This document shows, one piece after another, positions 7,245 to 15,627 of a stretch of DNA of 64,000 nucleotides; positions within the stretch are counted from its first letter, which is position 1; each line of letters starts with the position of its first letter. The DNA lies in the NCBI GenBank assembly GCA_002840645.1, contig PHBO01000014.1:62001-126000 (forward strand), written 5' to 3'. This stretch comes from Candidatus Cloacimonetes bacterium HGW-Cloacimonetes-3. Its GTDB lineage: Bacteria > Cloacimonadota > Cloacimonadia > Cloacimonadales > Cloacimonadaceae. Below the pieces are notes generated by a model. The model made no database searches, had not been told where the DNA came from, and saw nothing but the letters and a program-made list of their open reading frames with translations. Made by a program: the position numbers and the translations under genes.

Positions 7245-10200
7245 TTGATCGAAAAGGTGTTATCCACATATCTAAAAGAACTGCAAAGCGTTATTAACCG
7301 CGGTGATGCCAGAGAGGAGAGCTTTTACTCCTGTTTGGCAAACATGTTACAAAGCTATGCGGAGGCATCAGGAAAGACGAAAACCGCCATCACCATCCTG
7401 CCGAAAGCCACTGATGCGGGTAATCCTGACTTTCGTGTTTGGGACGGCAAGAACCACATTACGGGTTATATAGAAGCCAAAGCTCCGCATGTTTATCAGT
7501 TGGAACCTATCTCGGTTAGCGAGCAGCTAAAACGTTATCTGAACACATTCCCAAATCTTATCCTCACCAATTTATACGAATTCCGGTTGTATCAACATGG
7601 ATTGTTTGTTAGCAGTGTAACTATTGCCCGGGCAGCCAATGCCATAAGTTTGGCAAAAACCCCTCCTTTGGAAAAAGCAACAGAAATGCAGGATTTGCTT
7701 GCCCGCTATTTTGCCTTTTCCCTGCCGGCTATAAATGACCCCAAATCCCTGGCACAAGCACTTGCCAAGCGCACCCGCTTCCTGCGGGATGAAGTGCTGA
7801 AATATGAGCTGGAGGATGAGCAAAAGCAAGGCAAGAAGGTGCTGCTGAACTTCTACGACAGCTTCAAGAAGCTGTTGATAAACAACCTTACCCTGGAGCA
7901 ATTTGCCGATCTGTATGCGCAAACCCTTACCTATGGCATCTTTGCGGCGCGCACCCGCAGCGAAGGAGAATTTAACCGTGAGCTTATCTACAAATATATC
8001 CCCAAGACCCTGGGCGTGCTGAAAAGCATCTTTAAGTTTATCTCTTATGAAGAACCACCTAAAGCCCTGGAAGTGCTGATAGATGACATAGCGGAAATCC
8101 TGTATGTAACGGATATCCAAAAGATATTGCACAAATACTATGTGGAGGGCAAGGGGAGCGACCCCATTATCCACTTTTATGAGACTTTCCTAAGAGAATA
8201 CGACCCCAAGCTGCGGGAAAGCCGGGGAGTTTATTACACGCCGGAGCCGGTGGTGCGTTATATCGTGCGCAGTATTCACAGCCTGCTGAAAAGCCACTTT
8301 GATAAAGCGGATGGCTTGGCGTCCTTTGATGTAACCCTGCTGGATCCTGCGGCAGGGACGCTTACCTTCCCTGCGGTGGCGATTCGCACTGCAATTGACG
8401 AGTATAAAGATAAGTATGGCGATGGAAACGTCCATAAGCTGATAAAAGAGCATATCCTGCCCCACTTCTATGCCATTGAACTGATGATGGCGCCATACAC
8501 GGTCGGGCACCTGAAAATAGGCTACCTGTTGGCGGAAATGAAATATGATATGAGCGAAGATGAACGCTTTAAGCTGTATCTTTCCAATACTCTGGAGCCG
8601 GATGTCCCTGCCCAGTTGGACACCATCTATACCCACGAGATAACCGAAGAATGCGAGTATGCCAATGTGATAAAGAAACAGGAACCTGTATTGGTGATAA
8701 TGGGGAATCCGCCCTATAGCGGAGCAAGTGAAAATACCAATGACTGGACAGAGAAGCTGATGAAAACCGCTCTGGACGGTGCGCAAGATTATTATACTCT
8801 GGATGGCAAACCTCTTGGTGAGAAAAACCCCAAATGGCTACAGGACGACTATGTGAAGTTCCTGCGCTTTGCCCAATGGAAGATACATAAAGCCGGAAAG
8901 GGCATTGTAGGGATGATTACCAATCACGGTTATCTGGATAACCCAACCTTCCGGGGTATGCGACAAAGCCTGATGCATACCTTTGATGAAATCTATATCC
9001 TTGATCTGCATGGAAACAGCAAAAAGAAAGAAAAGTGTGCAGATGGCAGTAAAGACGAGAATGTATTTGATATCCAGCAAGGCACAGCTATTGTGCTAAT
9101 GGTGAAAGTAGGGGCGAATGGCTGTTCGCCCAAATCATGTATCCCAAAGGGCGTTCAGCCGAACGCCCCTACGGTATCAAATTCGGATATTACAACCTCC
9201 AAAGTGTATCATCATGAGCTGTTTGGTTTGCGTAAAGACAAGTATGATTGGCTGGAGATGACAGAGTTTGTGGCTGAGAACTACCATGCAGTAAACCCTA
9301 CCTCTCCTTTCTACCTCTTCCATCCCGAAGCAACAGGTAATGAACACTATCTTAAATGGCTTGGCTTGCCGGATATCTTTCCTGTGAATAGTGTGGGCAT
9401 AGTAACAGCAAGAGATGATCTTACAATACAGCCAACACAAGACAAATTGCGCAGAACGGTACATCATTTCGCTTCGCTTGATCCCGAAACTGCCCGTATA
9501 TCGTATAAATTGGGCAAAGATGCAAGAGATTGGAAGGTTGATTTTGCGCAAAAGGATTTAAAGGATAGTGGGCTGAAAGACACATATATCCAAAAAGTAC
9601 TATATCGCCCCTTTGATATCCGCTACACTTACTATACTGGTAAAAGCCGAGGGTTCCATTGTATGCCAAGAAATGAAGTTATGAAACACATGCTTCAAGT
9701 GAATGTGGCATTAATTACAAATAAACGAGAAGAATTGGACTTACCCTGGGGGCATGCATGGATATCAGAGGAAACATCAGAGCATGGAGCATTGTCTTCG
9801 AAGTCAACGAGTTATCACTTCCCTCTCTATCTCTATCCCGATGAGCATAAAGATGATATCTTTTCTACTTCAGAGAGAACATACAACATTGATCCGGCTT
9901 TGCTTGCACAAATGACCAAGCTCTGGGGAGAGCGTTTCCAGCCGGAACAGCTATTCTACTATATCTATGCCGTGTTATACAGCAATATCTACCGCCAGCG
10001 TTATGCGCAGTATCTAAGGATGGACTTTCCGCGTATTCCTTTCACGGAGGATTATGAGCTGTTCAGTGCTATGGCTGCCCTGGGCTTGCAGCTTAGCGAA
10101 TTGCACCTGATGACCAGCCCCCTGCTGAAAAACCCCATAGCAAAGTATCAGGGCAAAGGCAATAGCGACATGGTTACGGAAGTAAGCTTTGATCCCATAC

Positions 10201-10451
10201 AGCAGACAGTTAGAATAAACCCCGATAAGTATTTTGAGGGGATAAGCCAAGAGCTTTGGGATTATCATATTGGCGGATATCAGGTTTTACACAAATACCT
10301 GAAAGACCGCAAAGGCAAAACCCTGGAAGACCCCATCCACTATTGCCGGATAGTTACCGCCCTTGCCAACACGATAGAGATACAGAAAGAGATAGATGGG
10401 GTGTATGAGAAAGTTGATAACCCTATTAATGACAAGAATAACGATAGATAG
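7245..10451 (+). CDS. Single-chain restriction endonuclease / N6-adenine DNA methyltransferase (type IIG-like)
   Basis: 1068 aa. The N-terminus carries a PD-(D/E)xK nuclease signature (PDF at 61-63, EAK at 77-79), followed by helical linker sequence and a gamma-type adenine methyltransferase: motif I LDPAAGTLTFP near 364 and catalytic motif IV NPPY near 487. The C-terminal 450 residues should hold the target-recognition part. This architecture resembles type IIG enzymes and the methylase half of type ISP enzymes; there is no helicase domain. It starts at TTG with a GAGG site 8 nt upstream. Residues about 622-643 are encoded by a palindromic element inserted in frame. No separate methylase or specificity gene is nearby, as expected for a self-contained enzyme. 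The next gene encodes a membrane protein of unknown link. Confidence 0.9.
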   Translation: MIEKVLSTYLKELQSVINRGDAREESFYSCLANMLQSYAEASGKTKTAITILPKATDAGNPDFRVWDGKNHITGYIEAKAPHVYQLEPISVSEQLKRYLNTFPNLILTNLYEFRLYQHGLFVSSVTIARAANAISLAKTPPLEKATEMQDLLARYFAFSLPAINDPKSLAQALAKRTRFLRDEVLKYELEDEQKQGKKVLLNFYDSFKKLLINNLTLEQFADLYAQTLTYGIFAARTRSEGEFNRELIYKYIPKTLGVLKSIFKFISYEEPPKALEVLIDDIAEILYVTDIQKILHKYYVEGKGSDPIIHFYETFLREYDPKLRESRGVYYTPEPVVRYIVRSIHSLLKSHFDKADGLASFDVTLLDPAAGTLTFPAVAIRTAIDEYKDKYGDGNVHKLIKEHILPHFYAIELMMAPYTVGHLKIGYLLAEMKYDMSEDERFKLYLSNTLEPDVPAQLDTIYTHEITEECEYANVIKKQEPVLVIMGNPPYSGASENTNDWTEKLMKTALDGAQDYYTLDGKPLGEKNPKWLQDDYVKFLRFAQWKIHKAGKGIVGMITNHGYLDNPTFRGMRQSLMHTFDEIYILDLHGNSKKKEKCADGSKDENVFDIQQGTAIVLMVKVGANGCSPKSCIPKGVQPNAPTVSNSDITTSKVYHHELFGLRKDKYDWLEMTEFVAENYHAVNPTSPFYLFHPEATGNEHYLKWLGLPDIFPVNSVGIVTARDDLTIQPTQDKLRRTVHHFASLDPETARISYKLGKDARDWKVDFAQKDLKDSGLKDTYIQKVLYRPFDIRYTYYTGKSRGFHCMPRNEVMKHMLQVNVALITNKREELDLPWGHAWISEETSEHGALSSKSTSYHFPLYLYPDEHKDDIFSTSERTYNIDPALLAQMTKLWGERFQPEQLFYYIYAVLYSNIYRQRYAQYLRMDFPRIPFTEDYELFSAMAALGLQLSELHLMTSPLLKNPIAKYQGKGNSDMVTEVSFDPIQQTVRINPDKYFEGISQELWDYHIGGYQVLHKYLKDRKGKTLEDPIHYCRIVTALANTIEIQKEIDGVYEKVDNPINDKNNDR
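9108..9172 (+). repeat. Palindromic element inside the restriction-modification gene
   Basis: 65 bp bounded by GTAGGGGCG and its complement CGCCCCTAC. The left part GGGGCGAATGGCTGTTCGCCC and the right part GGGCGTTCAGCCGAACGCCCC are each hairpins. It is translated as low-complexity GANGCSPKSC... sequence lying between methyltransferase core and C-terminal domain, with no frameshift. It resembles the widespread GTAGGGGCG palindromic repeats of Bacteroidota and relatives. Confidence 0.75.
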
Positions 10452-10535
10452 GTAGAATTATCAGTTATCAAAGTGATTCTCAGATGGTGCAAGAAAACAA
10501 TACAACTGAAAAAACAATATGAGGGAGGGGGGTAG

Positions 10536-11573
10536 GTGATAGTTCGATTCAAGTATAGGCGGGCTGTCTTGAGTATGTCATGGCATCGTCACAGCATCAT
10601 GAGACAGATTAAGGTTTATGAGACATCTGGATCATTCTTTTTGAAGTACATAGCAGCAATCTATCTCAAGGTATATATCGCGTTGTTTAAGGGGATAATT
10701 CAATTTCATAAAGTGAAAAGCAGATTGAGGTGGTTGGCTTTAGTCCTCTTCCTTCCAGTTATGTCTCTATGTCTTATTCTGCTTGCTACATTCACTTTCT
10801 GCGCTGTGTCATTTCTCTTTGTTCGAACAATTGCATCTATATCTAAGCAAACACTTGATTTCATTCTCAGCCACAGGATTGCCATAATACTCAGGCGATT
10901 ATTTGTCGCTCTACTCACTTTGTGCATTTCGTTCTTAGTTTCACTTTATTTCGGTATAGTATTCTCAAGGTTCATTGTCTTGTTTCACCAACAATGGAGT
11001 GGACGCTATATACTTGAACCAATGATAGTAATGGGTTCCTTTTTTCTTTGTAGTACGTTTATCATGTTCTATAAACAGATTAGAAAGGAGTATGGGTCAT
11101 TCAAGAAGCTGTTTCAAAGTATTGAAGAGGGCGATTCGGATTTAATGGCATTGAAATCATCAGTAAATCTACCTCGCCTACTAAAATGGCTGTTTCATCC
11201 TTATAGATTGATGATGGGGTATTATTTCATTGGATGCGTTATGTTTAATCTATTGGGATGGCTCATAACAACATGCAGGTTAAGATACCCACATAGCTTC
11301 TTCATTGTAAATGTGGGCAAGAACAAATTTGGAGAGGTGATTGAGTCTTATAGATTCCTGATTAAACAGGCAATAGATGTAGTTCCACTATCATTAGTAG
11401 ATTTGTTTATAGATTATGGCAGGGGGATGACAATAATTAAACCATGGGGGAACATCCTACAAATATGTGTTCAGGCTGTGCTGATAATTATATTTATTGC
11501 CTTTGGATTCGGATTGTTTTACTATACAAGGCACTGGAAATATAAAGAAGAAGACACCAATATTGTTTGTTAA
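10536..11573 (+). CDS. Polytopic membrane protein of unknown function
   Basis: 345 aa with about five hydrophobic segments: two long ones at roughly 65-100 and 110-150, then about 158-182, 228-250 and 308-333, separated by basic linkers. The reading frame starts at GTG, 4 nt after a purine-rich GAGGGAGGGGGG tract; an ATG 13 codons later is an alternative start. I do not recognise the family. It follows the restriction-modification gene by 84 bp on the same strand and ends 10 bp before a hairpin, so co-transcription with that gene is possible. No catalytic motif was seen. It could be an accessory defence protein or an unrelated cargo gene. Confidence 0.7.
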   Translation: MIVRFKYRRAVLSMSWHRHSIMRQIKVYETSGSFFLKYIAAIYLKVYIALFKGIIQFHKVKSRLRWLALVLFLPVMSLCLILLATFTFCAVSFLFVRTIASISKQTLDFILSHRIAIILRRLFVALLTLCISFLVSLYFGIVFSRFIVLFHQQWSGRYILEPMIVMGSFFLCSTFIMFYKQIRKEYGSFKKLFQSIEEGDSDLMALKSSVNLPRLLKWLFHPYRLMMGYYFIGCVMFNLLGWLITTCRLRYPHSFFIVNVGKNKFGEVIESYRFLIKQAIDVVPLSLVDLFIDYGRGMTIIKPWGNILQICVQAVLIIIFIAFGFGLFYYTRHWKYKEEDTNIVC

Positions 11574-11582
11574 GATGTATAA

Positions 11583-11618
11583 AACACCCCCGCATCAGGT
11601 AACCGATACGGGGGTGTT
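11583..11618 (-). terminator. Hairpin terminator between convergent genes
   Basis: 10-bp stem AACACCCCCG/CGGGGGTGTT with a 16-nt loop. On the minus strand it is followed by TTTTATA, 12 bp past the end of the 67-aa ORF; it may also stop transcription of the plus-strand membrane protein gene. Confidence 0.7.
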
Positions 11619-11630
11619 ATGGCTTACAGA

Positions 11631-11834
11631 TTATGCTACTTTGGGCTTATTCTTCCACTTGCGGGGTTCTTCGCTCCAGTAGCAGGGATTGCCGATTACT
11701 ACATGCTCCGATAGGTATTGGGCAAGTTGCGGATCAGTTTTGGCTACTTTCTCTATGTAATACACTACAGACATGTGTATCACCGCAATGCTTTTACGTG
11801 TGCACGATAGGTTGCTCATGATTTCGATTAACAC
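11631..11834 (-). CDS. 67-aa hypothetical protein, possibly a remnant
   Basis: Short ORF with ordinary amino-acid composition (KVAKTDPQLAQYLSEH, then a basic EEPRKWKNKPKVA tail), ending 12 bp before a hairpin terminator, which favours a transcribed gene. No good ribosome-binding site is visible before the ATG; an internal ATG near codon 21 (MSVVYYIEKV) is possible. I do not recognise it; it could be the surviving end of a larger gene. It lies at the right edge of the accessory stretch. Confidence 0.4.
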   Translation of the reverse strand: MLIEIMSNLSCTRKSIAVIHMSVVYYIEKVAKTDPQLAQYLSEHVVIGNPCYWSEEPRKWKNKPKVA

Positions 11835-11893
11835 CGTTTATACGTCCTATACCCATCCGATAGTTGTAACTCCATAAGTTACGATAATATAAA

Positions 11894-11925
11894 ATCGGGT
11901 GCAGAATAGGAGTTCTGCACCCGAT
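11894..11925 (-). terminator. Terminator of the kinase-mutL-miaA-parvulin operon
   Basis: Perfect 13-bp stem ATCGGGTGCAGAA/TTCTGCACCCGAT, 6-nt loop, followed on the minus strand by TTTATATTAT; 45 bp past the last gene of the operon. Confidence 0.85.
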
Positions 11926-11970
11926 TAATATATTATACATGTACTATGTTTTGTATTCCCTGCCTTCGCT

Positions 11971-12813
11971 TTAAGCGATGATATCCATATTTAGAATTGA
12001 TATTTTATCGGCAAATTGCTCTCTCAGCTCTGCAATGTGTTTGCTTAAAACAAACTCTTTTTCTATAAGCATAAGGCGCTCATACAGGCTTTCTTTTATA
12101 TCGTCAAAGGGAATGTGGGATGCTTCTCTTCTATCATTTAGCATGAGAATATGGTATCCGTAGGAGGATTTGAATGGCAAACTGATTTCACCAATTTCGA
12201 GGGAGAAAGCAACTTCATCTATCTCACTTATCATTTTGCCTTTGTGAAACCAGCCTAAATCGCCGCAAGCAGCATGGCTGGGACAATCTGAGCAAGAAAT
12301 GCTGATATGGTTGAAATCATCGGCATTCTTAATCTGTGATCGGATCTCCTGTATTCTCTGCTCGGCGTTATTGCCGTGTCTGATCAAAATATGGGAACAA
12401 CGAACACATTTACTCCGCATGAAGATATCCTTCTGTTCATCGTAAAATTCGCGAAGCTTTTGTGAGGTAACATGCTCGTGATCTGAACTAATAGATTGCA
12501 TGTATTTCCTGATAATAAGCAGGCGTTTCAGCAGATACTCAAGCTCATCAGCACTCAAATCCTGGATAGCCTCACTGGTTAAGCCAAGTGGCTCGTCCTG
12601 ATCGAGCAGATCAAGTAAGGCATTGTCATATTCGGCATCGCTAACATCAAAGCCGGATTCTTTAGCATTAGCATAAATTAAGCATCTGTCAATAAGGCGT
12701 TCCAAAGCCAGATGCAAGCTTTCTTTGTTAATGTCCGTCTTCATCCGCAAACATTCTCGTTCCACGTCTCTCATGCTAATCTCAATATCAAATACTTTAG
12801 CTACGATTTGCAT
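11971..12813 (-). CDS. Cytosolic parvulin-type peptidyl-prolyl isomerase
   Basis: 280 aa. Residues about 1-120 are a helical SurA/PrsA-like N-terminal part, followed by a single parvulin domain (about 138-228) with SHILIRHG, CGDLGWFHKGKM and FSLEIGEISLPF...GYHIL motifs. Unlike SurA and PpiD it has no signal peptide or membrane anchor, so it should act in the cytoplasm, as NifM-type parvulins do. It has five cysteines around the domain entry (KCVRC and SCSDCPSHAAC), more than usual; only the CPS cysteine is commonly seen in bacterial parvulins. It is the last gene of a tight operon, overlapping miaA by 17 bp and followed by a strong terminator. Confidence 0.88.
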   Translation of the reverse strand: MQIVAKVFDIEISMRDVERECLRMKTDINKESLHLALERLIDRCLIYANAKESGFDVSDAEYDNALLDLLDQDEPLGLTSEAIQDLSADELEYLLKRLLIIRKYMQSISSDHEHVTSQKLREFYDEQKDIFMRSKCVRCSHILIRHGNNAEQRIQEIRSQIKNADDFNHISISCSDCPSHAACGDLGWFHKGKMISEIDEVAFSLEIGEISLPFKSSYGYHILMLNDRREASHIPFDDIKESLYERLMLIEKEFVLSKHIAELREQFADKISILNMDIIA

Positions 12814-13735
12814 TGTTATCCCCTGTTAGTGCGATCTCAATTCGATTCACTACTTCAGATATTTTAACTTGGGAATCCATCAATGTCAAATCATATTTAC
12901 ACTTTCGATACCATGTTGCCTGACGCTTGGCATAGTTTCTATGATGTTGAGCTGCCAGTACTGTACTTTCTTCTATGCTGCTATGTCCTTGTAGGTAGGG
13001 AATATACTCTTTGTAGCCAAGGCTGTTTAGTCCCGGAGAAAGTTCATTGTAGCCCATCATAAATAAGTGCTTAATTTCTTCAATCAAGCCCTCTGATAAC
13101 ATTTCATGCAGCCGGGAATTTATCCTTTTGTATAGTATCTCTCGTGGTAGGTCTATCAAAATGCGGTAAACCAGATATGTGCTACCCTTTGTTTGATTTT
13201 GCCAATGTCTGCTTATGGGAATACCAGTTCCCAATGCCACTTCCAAGCCTCTTAGAATTCTTTGGCTGTCTTTGCTGCTGATTTTGGCGGCGTATTCGGG
13301 ATCTAATGCCATTAGCTGTGAGTACATTGCTTCCAAACCAACAGATGCTGATTGCTCTTTCAGACTATCCCTGATCTGGCTCGAGATCTCCGGAAGTTTG
13401 CAAAGCCCATCCAGTAGACTGCGAACATATAAGCCTGTTCCGCCGCAGATTATGGGAATCATTTCTCTCGTATGCAGTTCTCTGATTTTTGCTGCGGCAC
13501 ATTTTGTGAATTCACCAGCATTGAAAACCTCATCCGGAGTAATAATATCAATCAGATGATGGGGGATTTGCTTTCTCTGTTCGGCACTAACTTTAGCGGT
13601 ACCGATATCCATATATTTGTAAACTTGGCGGGAATCTGCAGAGATAATCTCAGTTTTCAGTGCTTCTGCAAGCTTTATGGCAAGGTTAGATTTCCCAGAT
13701 GCTGTTGCACCCTCAATCACGAGTATGGGTATCAT
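12797..13735 (-). CDS. miaA: tRNA dimethylallyltransferase
   Basis: Transfers a dimethylallyl group to N6 of A37 in tRNAs that read UNN codons. Walker A-like GATASGKS lies right at the N-terminus, followed by the substrate motif DSRQVYKYMDIGTAK and GGTGLYVRSLLDGL; the C-terminus has the QATWYRK tRNA-contact region. I place the start at the ATG at 13735, not at 13807 as in the ORF track: this start makes an ATGA overlap with mutL and puts the P-loop 7 residues in, as in the family (312 aa). miaA-mutL linkage is also common in other bacteria. Confidence 0.95.
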   Translation of the reverse strand: MIPILVIEGATASGKSNLAIKLAEALKTEIISADSRQVYKYMDIGTAKVSAEQRKQIPHHLIDIITPDEVFNAGEFTKCAAAKIRELHTREMIPIICGGTGLYVRSLLDGLCKLPEISSQIRDSLKEQSASVGLEAMYSQLMALDPEYAAKISSKDSQRILRGLEVALGTGIPISRHWQNQTKGSTYLVYRILIDLPREILYKRINSRLHEMLSEGLIEEIKHLFMMGYNELSPGLNSLGYKEYIPYLQGHSSIEESTVLAAQHHRNYAKRQATWYRKCKYDLTLMDSQVKISEVVNRIEIALTGDNNANRS

Positions 13736-15621
13736 AGAATGCGTTTGAACTTTTTCTCGAAATCGCCAATGGGCATCTTTATTATTAATGGACGCCCGTG
13801 GGGGCAAAAGTATGGTACATGGCAGGCAAAGAGGTCATTGATCAGGTTCAGCATCTCTTTTCTGGATAGTTTGTGGTTTGCTTTGATAGCCGCTTTGCAG
13901 GCGATGGATTTAGCCAGGCTATCCCGGAAATCTGTATTCACTTCCAGTTCTTGTTCCAAGGTTTTAAGTATCTCGATAAATACCTGACCACCCTGAAAAT
14001 CACCCAGCTCTGCCGGGATTTCTTCTATCACCAGAGAATCTCCGCTGAACTTCTTTAGTACAAAGCCGATCTTTTCCAATAGTTCAAGATTAGCTTCGAT
14101 AAGTTCACTTGTCTGTGAGGCAATGTAAGGGGGGATATCTATCACCAGAGGGATAATCAGTTTCTGGCGGGTAGCCGGTGTGCCGGTAGTACGGTGGATC
14201 AGTTTTTCGTAGATAATACGTTCATGGGCTGCATGCTGATCTATGATAACCAAGCCATCTTCCACCTGGATGAAGATGTAAGTGTTATGAAGCTGCCACG
14301 GATTAATGTAATCCTCTTCGTTTTTTAGCAGAATACTATAAGGCAACTTGTCATTAGGTTGGTCGCTGAATATCTCGGGAGCTTCTTCATCCACTTTGTT
14401 GGGATTGTAAATGGGAATGCTCTGCTCTTTCTTTTGTTGCTCCCCTCTGAACAGATCATCCTGATACAGATTTGCATGCTCTTTCTTATATTCGGAGTAA
14501 CGGGGAACATCCACATTCTTAAGAAATATATCCCGCTCCAGCGGGGTTGTTGGCTGAGGGGCAGAAAACGCCTGAAACCGTGACTTGGCAGAGGCAAACT
14601 TATCTTCTTCATACCCGCGCAGAGCAAGAGTAAGTGTTTCAAAGATAAGCCCGTGCACCAGGTTATTTTCCCTGAAGCGTACCTCAAGTTTGGCAGGATG
14701 CACATTCACATCTATTTGCTCGGGCGGGACAGTTAAGAAAAGAATATATGGGGGTGTGCTTCCCTTTTGCCATGCTCTGGTTTTAAGGATAAAGGGTTCG
14801 TAAGCTGCCTTTATGCTATGTTTCACTGTTTTGTCGCTTATAAAGCGTCCATTGATAAAAGCGTACTGAGCATCTATCAATTTGCTGCTTCGGTCTTCTA
14901 AACCAAATATGTATCCTGATAGTGCATAACCGCCATTAGCTCCTGAAACTGATATAATATCGTCGCTAAAGAAAGCAGATCCAAAGACCTCGCTCATGCG
15001 GTGGTTTCTGTCTTCGGTTCCAATGTAGGATAGCTTTTCACGCCCGTCTATTACCAGTTTGAAACTTACATTGGGGTACAGGATAGCCTGGTAGTGAATG
15101 TACTTCAGCACATAGCGGGTTTCCACTGGTGCACTTCTTAAAAACTTACGCCTTGCCGGCAGGGTTTTGAATAAACCCCTCACCGTGATGGCAGTTCCGA
15201 GGTTAGCCGAGGTCTTGCTAACATTTGTAAGTTTACCGGCGTGAAACTCTATAACCGTTGCCATATCATCATCTTTGCTTCGGGTAACCAGGCTAAGGCT
15301 GGAAACAGATGCTATGGAAGGTAACGCCTCTCCCCGGAAACCCAGAGAACCAATGTGTATAATATCATCTACTGTCTTAATCTTGCTTGTTGCATGCCGC
15401 TCAAAAGCCAGTAGCGCATCGTCACTGCCCATACCGGAACCATTGTCCAGAATACGGATCAGGTCTTTTCCGCCGTTCTCTATAACTACTATTATGCTAT
15501 CGGCACCGGCATCAATGGAGTTTTCCACCAGCTCTTTTACCACCGAAGCGGGTCTCTCGATCACCTCTCCGGCAGCGATTTTATTACGAACATCTTCAGA
15601 CAGGATGTTTATTAGTTTCAT
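13732..15621 (-). CDS. mutL: DNA mismatch repair protein MutL, endonuclease type
   Basis: 629 aa. The N-terminal GHKL ATPase has ELVENSIDAGAD, DNGSGM and GFRGEALPSI; the C-terminal dimerisation domain has the metal-binding nuclease motif DQHAAHERIIYE, which fits DQHA-x2-E-x4-E, plus ACKAAI and CPHGRP. This marks a nicking MutL of the kind found in bacteria without MutH, so strand discrimination is not by Dam/MutH. It is flanked by the kinase-like gene (6-nt gap) and miaA (ATGA overlap) in one operon. Confidence 0.97.
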   Translation of the reverse strand: MKLINILSEDVRNKIAAGEVIERPASVVKELVENSIDAGADSIIVVIENGGKDLIRILDNGSGMGSDDALLAFERHATSKIKTVDDIIHIGSLGFRGEALPSIASVSSLSLVTRSKDDDMATVIEFHAGKLTNVSKTSANLGTAITVRGLFKTLPARRKFLRSAPVETRYVLKYIHYQAILYPNVSFKLVIDGREKLSYIGTEDRNHRMSEVFGSAFFSDDIISVSGANGGYALSGYIFGLEDRSSKLIDAQYAFINGRFISDKTVKHSIKAAYEPFILKTRAWQKGSTPPYILFLTVPPEQIDVNVHPAKLEVRFRENNLVHGLIFETLTLALRGYEEDKFASAKSRFQAFSAPQPTTPLERDIFLKNVDVPRYSEYKKEHANLYQDDLFRGEQQKKEQSIPIYNPNKVDEEAPEIFSDQPNDKLPYSILLKNEEDYINPWQLHNTYIFIQVEDGLVIIDQHAAHERIIYEKLIHRTTGTPATRQKLIIPLVIDIPPYIASQTSELIEANLELLEKIGFVLKKFSGDSLVIEEIPAELGDFQGGQVFIEILKTLEQELEVNTDFRDSLAKSIACKAAIKANHKLSRKEMLNLINDLFACHVPYFCPHGRPLIIKMPIGDFEKKFKRIL

Positions 15622-15627
15622 GCTTTC

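Noticed and set aside
7572-8786. Antisense ORFs of 200 and 198 aa opposite the restriction-modification gene
   Set aside because: They are fully inside a clearly conserved plus-strand gene, have no recognisable motifs or ribosome-binding sites, and show the composition of a frame shadow.
7245-10451. BREX PglX or type I HsdM assignment
   Set aside because: No other BREX or HsdR/HsdS genes are near, and the chain has its own N-terminal nuclease motif, fitting a self-contained enzyme better.
5994-11834. Prophage or integrative element
   Set aside because: No integrase, capsid, terminase or attachment-site pair; only one methylase-nuclease, a membrane protein and orphans.
13472-13987. 171-aa plus-strand ORF across the miaA/mutL junction
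   Set aside because: Shadow of two well-supported minus-strand genes.
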